Shown here: positions 26,014-33,369 of the stretch, in pieces
How the letters are laid out: each line of letters begins with the position of its first letter
Position numbering within the stretch: the first letter of the stretch is position 1
From: Clostridioides difficile CD160
Lineage (GTDB): Bacteria; Bacillota; Clostridia; Peptostreptococcales; Peptostreptococcaceae
Assembly (NCBI RefSeq): GCF_000449425.2
Contig: NZ_AVHW01000037.1
Location: 35,315 to 99,314, forward strand
Direction: 5' to 3'
DNA: 64,000 bases
Program-made: the position numbers and the translations under genes
Notes under the pieces: model-generated
Seen by the model: only the letters and a program-made list of their open reading frames with translations
What the model was told of the DNA's origin: nothing
Database searches by the model: none

Positions 26014-26683
26014 ATTAATAGAGAATAGTAACACAGTTAACCTTATAGAAAATAATAATGGAAGAAAAAGAGTTAAAACATTGCTTGTCTCAGATTTTAT
26101 AAGTAGTATACTCTCATCTTCTGAATTAAAAAACCTGTCAGATATACCTTTCTTCAGTCCTATATATCAAGAAAAAGATAACATGAAACTTATTCAGACA
26201 ATTCAATTAAATAAAACAACAAAGATCTATATTATACTTCGAGAGGAACTATCTGCTCCTATGAGTTTTGGTAAAGATTTTTATAGTGATATAGGTATGC
26301 CAAATTTATTGTTTGCAATAAAAATTGTTAATAATATCTTTAGTAAATTATATGTATCAGTATCCAAGACAAAAAATATAAATGAAAATACTCAATTATT
26401 TATTTATCCATTTTCAAATGTATATAACAATGGAAATGTTTGTTTAGGTTCTAATCAAATTAATTTAGATTTCAACAAAATAGAAAATATTTTTCTAGTA
26501 CCAAATATCTTTTTTAGCATGGCAAATACTATTGACTACTTTTCTGTAGAAAATAACACACAAAATCTAGATTATTTAGAATTACTAGAATATCTAAATC
26601 ATAAACAATTTGACAGTAATCTATTAATTAAAAATTATACTTATAACGAATGGACCAAAAAACTTATTCAAAATAAATTATAA
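25994..26683 (+). CDS. PRTRC-B-like (E2-fold) protein
   Basis: 229 residues. The hallmark block is IYPFSNVYNNGNVCLGSNQ, with C150, like the E2 active-site pattern H-P-N-x-Y-x-x-G-x-I-C-L and the PRTRC-B pattern F-F-N-V-x-x-D-G-R-V-C-L-G. It is preceded by GMPNLLFAIK and followed by FLVPNIFFSMANTIDYF, matching PRTRC-B order. PRTRC-B has been classed as an E2-like fold by comparative genomics; conjugating activity is not proven for the family. GGAGAG lies before the ATG. The presence of an E1 and a small Gly-ending protein in the same operon supports a conjugation role. Confidence 0.75.
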   Translation: MKTILFELIENSNTVNLIENNNGRKRVKTLLVSDFISSILSSSELKNLSDIPFFSPIYQEKDNMKLIQTIQLNKTTKIYIILREELSAPMSFGKDFYSDIGMPNLLFAIKIVNNIFSKLYVSVSKTKNINENTQLFIYPFSNVYNNGNVCLGSNQINLDFNKIENIFLVPNIFFSMANTIDYFSVENNTQNLDYLELLEYLNHKQFDSNLLIKNYTYNEWTKKLIQNKL

Positions 26684-26697
26684 ATTGGAGGTAAAAT

Positions 26698-27309
26698 GTG
26701 ATTTTAATATGTGGAAAAAATAATTTCAAAATAAAACGTAATTCATTAAATATAAAATACACTAATGATAAAGGAAAAATTATAGAAGAAGCTGTCAATG
26801 CAAATAGACTCTTTGACTTATATGTTTCTTGTGAGAAGGCTATGTTATTTGAATTATTAGATAATCAAGGTAATTATTTAGAATTTATCATTGAAGACAT
26901 AGAGAATCTCTCAGAATATTTAATTAATGAAAATTCTAGTCTAAATTTATATCTATATTGTGCAGATTTAGAAAAAACACCTATAATATCAACAAAGAAA
27001 GAGCTAAAAGAAATAGATAAAAGAAATGTATGTGTTATAAAAGAAGAAATTACTGAAAATACCAAACTTAAAATTATTTCTTTTCCTAAAAATTGGACTA
27101 GAAAAATGCAACAATTTTGGTTAAGAAAAAACAAGTATCCTATAGTAACAGAATATTATAATTTTACTTATGATTGTTTCTTAACTCAATATTTAGCATG
27201 TTTTGTTAAATATAAAAAAAATATTGTAAGCCTATATTGGTATTCTCCTGAAGATTTATTTAATCCTCAGCTTTTTAATAAAAAATTTGCAATGAAGATA
27301 ATTAATTAA
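26698..27309 (+). CDS. PRTRC-like operon protein 5 (FP-x-x-WT motif family)
   Basis: 203 residues from a GTG start with GGAGGT upstream. Beta-rich N-terminal half; motif FPKNWTRKMQQFWLRKNKYP at ~130-150, shared with the gene at 17490. It occupies the place of PRTRC-A (between B and ThiF), but no JAB metalloprotease signature (H-x-H-x(n)-S-x-x-D) is visible. Function unknown; a substrate or regulator of the E1/E2 pair is conceivable. Confidence 0.6.
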   Translation: MILICGKNNFKIKRNSLNIKYTNDKGKIIEEAVNANRLFDLYVSCEKAMLFELLDNQGNYLEFIIEDIENLSEYLINENSSLNLYLYCADLEKTPIISTKKELKEIDKRNVCVIKEEITENTKLKIISFPKNWTRKMQQFWLRKNKYPIVTEYYNFTYDCFLTQYLACFVKYKKNIVSLYWYSPEDLFNPQLFNKKFAMKIIN

Positions 27310-27332
27310 TACATTTATGGAGGTAAATAAAA

Positions 27333-27704
27333 ATGAATTTTACAGAATTATTTAGTAAACAATTAAAAAATTTAAATGAAAAACCTAAAGAGGACAAAAA
27401 CAATACACCTAGTATAAATGATAATAAAAATAATACAGGTAATGTAAATAAATACTTAAAGCTTGAATCAGAATGTAAAGAATACACAAAGATTATAGTA
27501 AAAGTGTTTGGTAAAGTTATAAAAGAAATAGACAATGAAGAAGATATAGAAAATATAAAGATAAAAGGTCTTACAGAAGAAGTACTTTATACTTTTGGAT
27601 ACGAGGAATTGGGTAAATCCCCTGATTGGAGATTGGAACCTAGTCATGATAAAATAGTTGCTTATTTATCTGCTACATATAGCAACTTTAAAAATAAGGG
27701 GTAG
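27333..27704 (+). CDS. PRTRC-C-like putative ubiquitin-like protein
   Basis: 123 residues. A disordered, N- and K-rich N-terminus (~1-45) precedes a compact ~75-residue domain, KIIVKVFGKVIKEIDN, LTEEVLYTFGYEEL and DKIVAYLSATYSNFKNKG. The spacing and the end at K-G resemble PRTRC-C (V-F-x..., EEV-x-x-x-Y-x-x-x-Y-x-EL, D-K-x-V, ending T-K-G), a proposed beta-grasp protein. A C-terminal Gly as last residue is what E1 activation needs. It is followed after four bases by the E1 gene. The Ub-like fold is inferred, not seen. Confidence 0.6.
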   Translation: MNFTELFSKQLKNLNEKPKEDKNNTPSINDNKNNTGNVNKYLKLESECKEYTKIIVKVFGKVIKEIDNEEDIENIKIKGLTEEVLYTFGYEELGKSPDWRLEPSHDKIVAYLSATYSNFKNKG

Positions 27705-27708
27705 TACT

Positions 27709-28392
27709 ATGATTTCAATAATAATAGTTGGATGTGGAGCAACAGGAAGTCATTTAATTACATTGCTATCTCAACTGGCCATTTCTGAAAAAAAAATTGA
27801 TGAAATTATACTCATTGATGGTGATATAGTTGAATCTAAAAATTATCGTAATCAAAAGTTTACTTCTAAAGATTTAGGTATAAATAAAGCAGAGGTCCTT
27901 TCAAATAGATATAATAAATTAGGTATAAAAGTATCTTTTATTGATGAGTATTTAGTTGATAAAAAACTTGTTGTAAATTTAATTAAAAATTCTTTAAATG
28001 ATTTTATACTTATTGGATGTGTTGATAACAATAAAGCACGTATCGTTTTAAATGATGTATTTTATGATAGTTGTATTAATTCTCTAGTTTACATTGATAC
28101 TGGTAATGGAGAAGGAGATGAAAGAACTGGACAAACTGTAATTGGTGTTAAATGTGAAAATAACATAATACATCCACCTGTTTGCAATTATTTCCCAGAG
28201 ATTTTGACTTCAAAAGAAGAGGTTAAAAATGAAACATATTCCTGTTCTGAAATACAAAAACATCCCCAAAATTTTGCAACTAATATTCTAAGTGCTACAA
28301 CTGCTTTCATAATAACAAATAATATCATTTGCTTAAATAAATTTAATAAAAATTTATTTGTATTTAATTCAGATACAGTTTCTATTTTATAA
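27709..28392 (+). CDS. PRTRC ThiF-family E1-like enzyme
   Basis: 227 residues. Nucleotide-binding GCGATGSH (8-15), then ILIDGDIVESKNYRNQKF (the D-x-D-x-V-x-x-x-N-x-x-x-Q E1 motif), GINKAEVLSNR, IGCVDNNKARIVL, and TGNGEGDERTGQTVIG, which matches the LGN-x-x-x-T-G-Q-V-x-L-G block of PRTRC ThiF proteins. Start 27709 is preferred (AAGGGG upstream) over in-frame codons inside the previous gene. E1-like proteins adenylate the C-terminus of Ub-like partners and pass them to a Cys. Last gene before the terminator at 28413. Confidence 0.85.
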   Translation: MISIIIVGCGATGSHLITLLSQLAISEKKIDEIILIDGDIVESKNYRNQKFTSKDLGINKAEVLSNRYNKLGIKVSFIDEYLVDKKLVVNLIKNSLNDFILIGCVDNNKARIVLNDVFYDSCINSLVYIDTGNGEGDERTGQTVIGVKCENNIIHPPVCNYFPEILTSKEEVKNETYSCSEIQKHPQNFATNILSATTAFIITNNIICLNKFNKNLFVFNSDTVSIL

Positions 28393-28412
28393 AATAACAA
28401 ATAAAAATAGCA

Positions 28413-28447
28413 CAAACAAAGAAGCTCTTAAAGGCTTCTTTGTTTAT
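28413..28447 (+). terminator. Terminator within PRTRC-like region
   Basis: AACAAAGAAGC and GCTTCTTTGTTT arms, after the E1 gene and before the second KHIG-family gene. Confidence 0.8.
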
Positions 28448-28472
28448 ATTATTATACTAGGAGGTAAAGCAA

Positions 28473-29270
28473 TTGCTTAAACATATTGGATATACTGAAA
28501 AAATTGCTTTTAGAGAATTTTTTAAATTTCTTTTAAAATATAAAAAAATATGTATGAATTTAGACTTAGATATTATTAATCATACTTTCCAATTAGATGA
28601 ACTTATAAAATATTATTCAAAAAAATTTTCAATAAATTATATGTTCCATGAAATATATAGTTTAGAATATTTATATATCTGCAAAACAGTATTAGAATAT
28701 TTTATAAAAAATAATGTAGTTCTAAAAAAAGATATAGACTTTGTTATTCAAGGTGAAATACAAAATCATTTAGAAGATTATTTTGACTTTTGCGATGATT
28801 ATTGTTCATCAAATTATGATTTAGATATCATTGTTAATTTATTTAAAAATTTCGAGAAGTTTTTTAAGATAAAGTTTTGTTATGAATCACTTAGTCATTT
28901 AGGTGTTGAACACATGCCATCTAGTCATGAAGATTATGAGATATTTAAATCTTTCATTATTGCTTTAGAGGATGATATAGGCGAGAATGCTACACATGAT
29001 GATTTTTTTTCAAATTATAAGAATGATTCTTATGTAATTGCTATTAATACAACATTTAGTAAACATATAATAAATTTAATCAATTGTTCTTTTCCTATTT
29101 TAGATGATGATTATAATAGTTGTTATATAAAAGATGGATACACATACTTCATTCTTAGTGAAATCGGATTTCAATCATATTCAATTAACATAAATAGTAT
29201 TATACTTATAATTTTAGGGTATTTAGAAATTTATTTAAATAAAAGTTATAAGTCTTATTTTAACTTATAG
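28473..29270 (+). CDS. KHIG-family protein, paralogue of 25228
   Basis: 265 residues from a TTG start with AGGAGG upstream. It begins LKHIGYTEKIAF and near the end has DDDYNSCYIKDGYTYFILSEIG, paralleling the gene at 25228. Helical and acidic in between. Separated from the E1 gene by a terminator, so it may be expressed at a lower level by read-through. Function unknown. Confidence 0.6.
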   Translation: MLKHIGYTEKIAFREFFKFLLKYKKICMNLDLDIINHTFQLDELIKYYSKKFSINYMFHEIYSLEYLYICKTVLEYFIKNNVVLKKDIDFVIQGEIQNHLEDYFDFCDDYCSSNYDLDIIVNLFKNFEKFFKIKFCYESLSHLGVEHMPSSHEDYEIFKSFIIALEDDIGENATHDDFFSNYKNDSYVIAINTTFSKHIINLINCSFPILDDDYNSCYIKDGYTYFILSEIGFQSYSININSIILIILGYLEIYLNKSYKSYFNL

Positions 29271-29273
29271 AAC

Positions 29274-29317
29274 TAAAAAAAGTCAGAAATGATTTTATAT
29301 CATTTTTGACTTTTTTG
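29274..29317 (+). terminator. Terminator
   Basis: AAAAAAAGTCAGAAATGA and TCATTTTTGACTTTTTT arms immediately after the paralogue gene. The next ~180 bases hold only a possible minus-strand coding remnant (KKNIRQIGKLMEEIKENYSN). Confidence 0.85.
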
Positions 29318-29494
29318 TTAGCTATTTATTACTAAATGGTTGAATGCTTTGCTTATTCTTTTGACTAAACACCATAATATTTGAATAATTCTCTTTTATT
29401 TCTTCCATTAGCTTACCTATTTGTCTGATGTTCTTTTTAGGTTATTCTCATTTAATAAACACTTTGATAAATTGTAATATTATGGAAAAAGTAG

Positions 29495-29548
29495 TTGACT
29501 TTTAGACATTAGTCTAATATTATATTAATTAAGGAAGACAATTGTCTA
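29495..29548 (+). promoter_or_regulatory. Promoter with two BlaI-type operators
   Basis: TTGACT (29495-29500) and TATTAT (29518-29523) are spaced by exactly 17 bp, and the spacer holds operator TTAGACATTAGTCTAA (29502-29517). A second dyad, AGACAATTGTCT, is at 29536-29547. Same design as the blaI promoter at 32022-32052. Confidence 0.75.
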
Positions 29549-29575
29549 AAAATACTATAAAAGGGGTTTTATTTT

Positions 29576-30331
29576 ATGAATATGAAAAATATTAAAAAAA
29601 CATTCGCTTTTTCTTTAGCTGTTATGTCATTATTTTCTACTAGCGTTTTTGCTGATACAATTAACATTAATACACATTCTAAACAGCCTAGTTCTTATTC
29701 AATTGATTCAAAAGCAATTAGTGGTACTACTTCATTTACAGCTAATGGTAAAAACTATACTAATCATACAGGTTGTGCAAAATTAGTTGCAGGTGTTACA
29801 GGTGCTACCACAATAACTTGCAAATCTGGATCTGTTGATAGTGGAATAATGGGTGCACATGCTAATCTATATAATACAAATGGAACTGTTGTTAAAACTA
29901 CTGGTTGGAAATATAATACAAATAAAACTAGTGGATTTACAGCTACAACAGGATCAACTACTTCAAAAGGAACATATTATACAAAAGGCACTACTAAAGC
30001 TTATAATGGAAGTGGATATAAAACAGTTGGAGCAAAACAAAGCCCAATTGCAACTATGAAGAGTTTAGATATAGAGATCTCAAATGAAGAACTAAAAGAA
30101 CGTCAATATTTATATGAAACTAAGAATATGATATCAGCACTTGGCGTAGGTGATATTGAAGGTTATGTATCTCTTGATGATTTATATTCTGAAGACAGTC
30201 AACCAAATACACCAGAAGAAGCTGTTGCTTATATGAATAAAATAGCAAAATCTAATGAAAAATATAAAAGTATACCTCTTTATGATAAAGATGGAGAAAC
30301 TATTATAGGAGAATATCATATAGACTTATAA
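29576..30331 (+). CDS. Secreted protein with BlaR1-like C-terminal domain
   Basis: 251 residues. A signal peptide (1-26, cleavage near VFA-DT) precedes a Thr/Gly/Asn-rich beta region (~40-160, with GAHANLYNTNG and SGFTATTGSTTSKGTYYTKG). A C-terminal domain (~170-251) has GYVSLDDLY, QPNTPEEAVAYM and SIPLYDKDGETIIGEYHID. The same domain ends the BlaR1-like protein at 30378 (GYVRQRDLY, QPRTPEEAVLY, SIPLYDKEGVKIIG). Promoter operators match those of the blaI gene, so it is the likely regulated output. AAAGGGG precedes the ATG. Confidence 0.75.
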   Translation: MNMKNIKKTFAFSLAVMSLFSTSVFADTININTHSKQPSSYSIDSKAISGTTSFTANGKNYTNHTGCAKLVAGVTGATTITCKSGSVDSGIMGAHANLYNTNGTVVKTTGWKYNTNKTSGFTATTGSTTSKGTYYTKGTTKAYNGSGYKTVGAKQSPIATMKSLDIEISNEELKERQYLYETKNMISALGVGDIEGYVSLDDLYSEDSQPNTPEEAVAYMNKIAKSNEKYKSIPLYDKDGETIIGEYHIDL

Positions 30332-30338
30332 TATACAT

Positions 30339-30374
30339 AAAAAAACTGATAGAATTATTTTCTATCAGTTTTTT
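30339..30374. terminator. Bidirectional terminator
   Basis: AAAAAACTGATAGA and TCTATCAGTTTTTT arms between the converging secreted-protein and blaR1-like genes. Confidence 0.9.
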
Positions 30375-30377
30375 ATT

Positions 30378-31619
30378 TTAATCAACTTTAAATCTTCCTA
30401 TAATCTTCACACCTTCTTTATCATAAAGAGGTATACTTTTTTTAAATATATTAAAACTTCTTTTTCTTGTATATAAAACGGCTTCTTCTGGTGTTCTCGG
30501 TTGATTATCACAATCGTACAAATCTCTTTGTCTTACATACCCTACTTTCTTTCCTATACCTAGAGCTTGTATAAGTTCTGGCTCAATTAGATTTCCATTT
30601 GAATCTGTTACAGATGGACCATATGTCTCTCCATTTTTATTATAGCTAATCTTACCATCAGTATCTCCTAATATATTTTCATTTGGCTCAGAATTAGCAT
30701 TAATAGAAAACATAGACCCAACTATTATAAAAGTTAATAAAAACTTAAAACCTAGATTAATTTTCCTTTTATCTTCATTAAACATACGATTCAACCTCTT
30801 TTTTAAAATAATATTTTTTTCATTTCGAAACTGAGATACACATGTTGAATATTTTAATGTTTTTTTATATTTTATTGTATCTAATATTAGATATGCATAT
30901 TCTTCGATTTCACTTGAAGTATATTCATCAATTACAATTTCATCACAGGATAATTCACATAATTCATTAAATTGTTTCTTTAGTAAATGACAAATTGGAT
31001 TAAACCAGTGTATTGTACATACAATACTAACCATAGCTTTAAATAAGTTATCTTTCCTTTTATAATGAACTAATTCATGTCTAAATATAAAGTTTAACTC
31101 TCTACTACTATATTCTTTTTCTGGAATTATTATTTTATAATCTCTTAATCCTATAATAGCAGGAGAATAAATCCCTTTAACTCTATATACTTTAAATCTT
31201 CTATTTATATTTAATTTTTTTACTTGGGCATCTAATACATTAATAATATCTGCATCCAAAACTTCTTCTTGTAAATTTTCTACATAGTTATAAAATTTAT
31301 AATTAGCTTTTAGATGGCAAAAAGATATTAATATAATACCTAGTATCCAAATATACATAAATATGTCTAGATTAATACTATAACCATATGATATATAGCT
31401 ATCAATACTATGTTTATAACTCTTAATTATGTTATTGTTGATAGCCAATATATTTAAATTTATTTTAGATATAAATAACATTCTAAATATTATTAAAATA
31501 CACATTAAATAATAAAACTTATAACCATATCTATTTACTTTTTTAGTAAATAAAATAAACAAAAGAATTGGTACACTTATATAAATGTTTAATTTCAAAA
31601 TCTCGATAAAAAGTTCCAT
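30378..31619 (-). CDS. BlaR1/MecR1-type membrane metalloprotease sensor
   Basis: 413 residues. N-terminal membrane helices (~8-55, 86-103) flank a zinc protease domain with HELVH (181-185, FRHELVHYKRKD) and an E-rich ELSCDEIVIDEY segment. After a last helix (~290-307) a ~105-residue extracellular tail replaces the penicillin-binding domain of true BlaR1. It contains the GYVRQRDLY, QPRTPEEAV and SIPLYDKEG blocks shared with the secreted protein at 29576. It lies 12 bases after blaI and should trigger removal of the repressor in response to an outside signal that is not a beta-lactam. Confidence 0.85.
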   Translation of the reverse strand: MELFIEILKLNIYISVPILLFILFTKKVNRYGYKFYYLMCILIIFRMLFISKINLNILAINNNIIKSYKHSIDSYISYGYSINLDIFMYIWILGIILISFCHLKANYKFYNYVENLQEEVLDADIINVLDAQVKKLNINRRFKVYRVKGIYSPAIIGLRDYKIIIPEKEYSSRELNFIFRHELVHYKRKDNLFKAMVSIVCTIHWFNPICHLLKKQFNELCELSCDEIVIDEYTSSEIEEYAYLILDTIKYKKTLKYSTCVSQFRNEKNIILKKRLNRMFNEDKRKINLGFKFLLTFIIVGSMFSINANSEPNENILGDTDGKISYNKNGETYGPSVTDSNGNLIEPELIQALGIGKKVGYVRQRDLYDCDNQPRTPEEAVLYTRKRSFNIFKKSIPLYDKEGVKIIGRFKVD

Positions 31620-31631
31620 AAGATAATTCTC

Positions 31632-32009
31632 CTACTTTCTTTTTTTTATCCATTTTTCAAGCTCTTTTATATCATCATCTGATATTTCATTTTCACAACC
31701 TAGTGATGAAATAAAGCTATGCATAGAATTCTTATGCATAAATTTAAAGAAATCTTTTGTTTCAAACTTCAAATACTCTTCACGTTTAACCTTAACAGTA
31801 TACACAGTATTTCTACCATCTTTTTCAAACTCTAGAAATCCTTTGTCGCTTAATCGAGAAAGAACTTTTCCTGTAGTCCCTTTTGTCCATTCATGATAAT
31901 CTTCCATAAAATGAGCTACTTCTCTTGCAGGTATTTTATCCATATCTTTATCCCAGATAAAATTCATAACTAACAATTCAGATTTTGGTATTTTTTTCAA
32001 TTTAATCAC
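31632..32009 (-). CDS. BlaI/MecI-type repressor (copy 3, with BlaR1)
   Basis: 125 residues. IPKSELLVMNFIWDKD, then VAHFMEDYHEWTKGTTGKVL and RLSDKGFLEFEKDGRNTVYTV. This is the only BlaI here with a BlaR1 partner in the same operon. Its promoter carries the perfect palindrome TTAGACATATGTCTAA, so it represses itself and probably the secreted-protein gene at 29576, whose promoter has the same core. Confidence 0.9.
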   Translation of the reverse strand: MIKLKKIPKSELLVMNFIWDKDMDKIPAREVAHFMEDYHEWTKGTTGKVLSRLSDKGFLEFEKDGRNTVYTVKVKREEYLKFETKDFFKFMHKNSMHSFISSLGCENEISDDDIKELEKWIKKRK

Positions 32010-32021
32010 ACACCTTTAAAT

Positions 32022-32053
32022 TTATTTTATTAGACATATGTCTAAAAGTCAAT
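32022..32053 (-). promoter_or_regulatory. blaI promoter/operator
   Basis: Minus strand: TTGACT, 17 bp, TAAAAT, with TTAGACATATGTCTAA (32030-32045) filling the spacer. The following ~220 bases to leader H hold no gene I can recognise. Confidence 0.8.
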
Positions 32054-32267
32054 ATATAAATATCATGTTATATAAATATTATATTAATACAAAGAGATGA
32101 AGTAAAAAAGTTCTATTTTTTACACTCCATATTTAATTTCTATTGTTGCGATATTGATATATAACACCATATCATTACAATTCCAGAATTTCTAGTATCT
32201 CAAAATCTTTTCGTTACTTTATAAAATCTGTTAAATGAAATGTCATAGTATATAATCAAATTTTTAT

Positions 32268-32371
32268 TCAAAAAACTTTAAAAATTGAACCATATTGTAT
32301 GTAATAAAAAAATTAGCTATTAATTAGCAACTTAAATTTAAGCTGTATAAATCAGCTACATAAAATGGGGG
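32268..32371 (+). promoter_or_regulatory. Backbone promoter/two-hairpin leader, copy H
   Basis: -35 TCAAAA 32268-32273, -10 CATATT 32291-32296. Stem 1 is GCTA/TAGC (32316-32319/32325-32328); stem 2 is AGCTG/CAGCT (32341-32345/32353-32357). GGGGGG starts nine bases later, before ATG 32381. One of the cleanest copies. Confidence 0.92.
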
Positions 32372-32380
32372 GAATACATT

Positions 32381-33343
32381 ATGAAAAAAATAAATATTTC
32401 ATTAAAATTATCTGAAGAGTTAGAACAAATTGTATTTGATAAAGATGAAAGAGTAAGTCTTACTTTAAAAGGTGTATTTTATGTAAATAAACTAGTAGGA
32501 GCAAGTATTTTTGAACCAGATAAAATTTATTTTGATGGAGATTATAGAGAAAATCCATATATTATTAATAATGATGATGGTTCAATTTTTAAAGTAATTT
32601 CTACCTCACTAGCAGTTTCAAATTATAATAACAATCAAATAGTAACTAAAGCAACAGTAAGTTTTAATGTAGATTCATATCTTTTAGATTCATTTGGCCA
32701 TATTATTTCTGAAGATTATACAGCTGGTGAAATTTTTAAAAAAGGTACTTCAAAACTTACTGATGACAATTATGTATTGCCTATTAACTCAACATTAGAA
32801 ATATGTGTAAGTTTAAAAAATACAGAAATTCAAAGAGCTTTAGGACAATATTTATTTAATAAAAATCTTGCTGATAGAAAAGCTCAATCTTTAAGCCAAC
32901 GAAATGCTTTAAAAAAATTACCTCAATTTAATTGTCCAATTACTAATATAACTGGTTCATCTGGATATAGGATGGCAATTATGACAATTCCTTATTTTTA
33001 TGATGATGATAAAGAAATTAAAGAAATCATCAATTGTGCAAGAACATTAAATGCTAATGTTTTAAACTGTAAACTTATAAGCATTGATAATGATGAAATC
33101 ATAGATGCAGTTGATTTAGAGTATCTTAAATCTATTCAAAATTATGATGAAGAAATAAATAAAAAAGAATATTCAAATGAAAGATTAGTATTGTCAACTA
33201 AATATGCAGAGTGTAAAAAGAAGATTCCAGAAAAAATAACAAAAGCAATAAACATATTGTTCCCTGATCTCAATTTAGAAGGAGTAAAAAACTTAAATAA
33301 TAAAGAAATAAAACTTCTAATACAGTATGCAGAAACATTATAA
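32381..33343 (+). CDS. Hypothetical protein paired with the methylase-helicase
   Basis: 320 residues, soluble. The N-terminal half is beta-rich (NISLKLSEELEQIVFDKDER, FNVDSYLLDSFGHIISEDY) and the C-terminal half helical (KKIPEKITKAINILFPDLNL). It contains SGYRMAIMTIPYFYDDD. It lies 26 bases before the giant methylase-helicase gene and is read from leader H, so the two probably act together. I do not recognise the family. Confidence 0.6.
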   Translation: MKKINISLKLSEELEQIVFDKDERVSLTLKGVFYVNKLVGASIFEPDKIYFDGDYRENPYIINNDDGSIFKVISTSLAVSNYNNNQIVTKATVSFNVDSYLLDSFGHIISEDYTAGEIFKKGTSKLTDDNYVLPINSTLEICVSLKNTEIQRALGQYLFNKNLADRKAQSLSQRNALKKLPQFNCPITNITGSSGYRMAIMTIPYFYDDDKEIKEIINCARTLNANVLNCKLISIDNDEIIDAVDLEYLKSIQNYDEEINKKEYSNERLVLSTKYAECKKKIPEKITKAINILFPDLNLEGVKNLNNKEIKLLIQYAETL

Positions 33344-33369
33344 ATAATTTAACTTATAAGGAGAAAACA

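Noticed and set aside
26698..27309. JAB-type deubiquitinase (PRTRC-A)
   Set aside because: The position fits, but no H-x-H...D metal-binding signature is present.
30378..32009. Beta-lactam resistance locus
   Set aside because: BlaI/BlaR1-like proteins are present, but the sensor lacks the penicillin-binding domain and no beta-lactamase or PBP2a gene is nearby.
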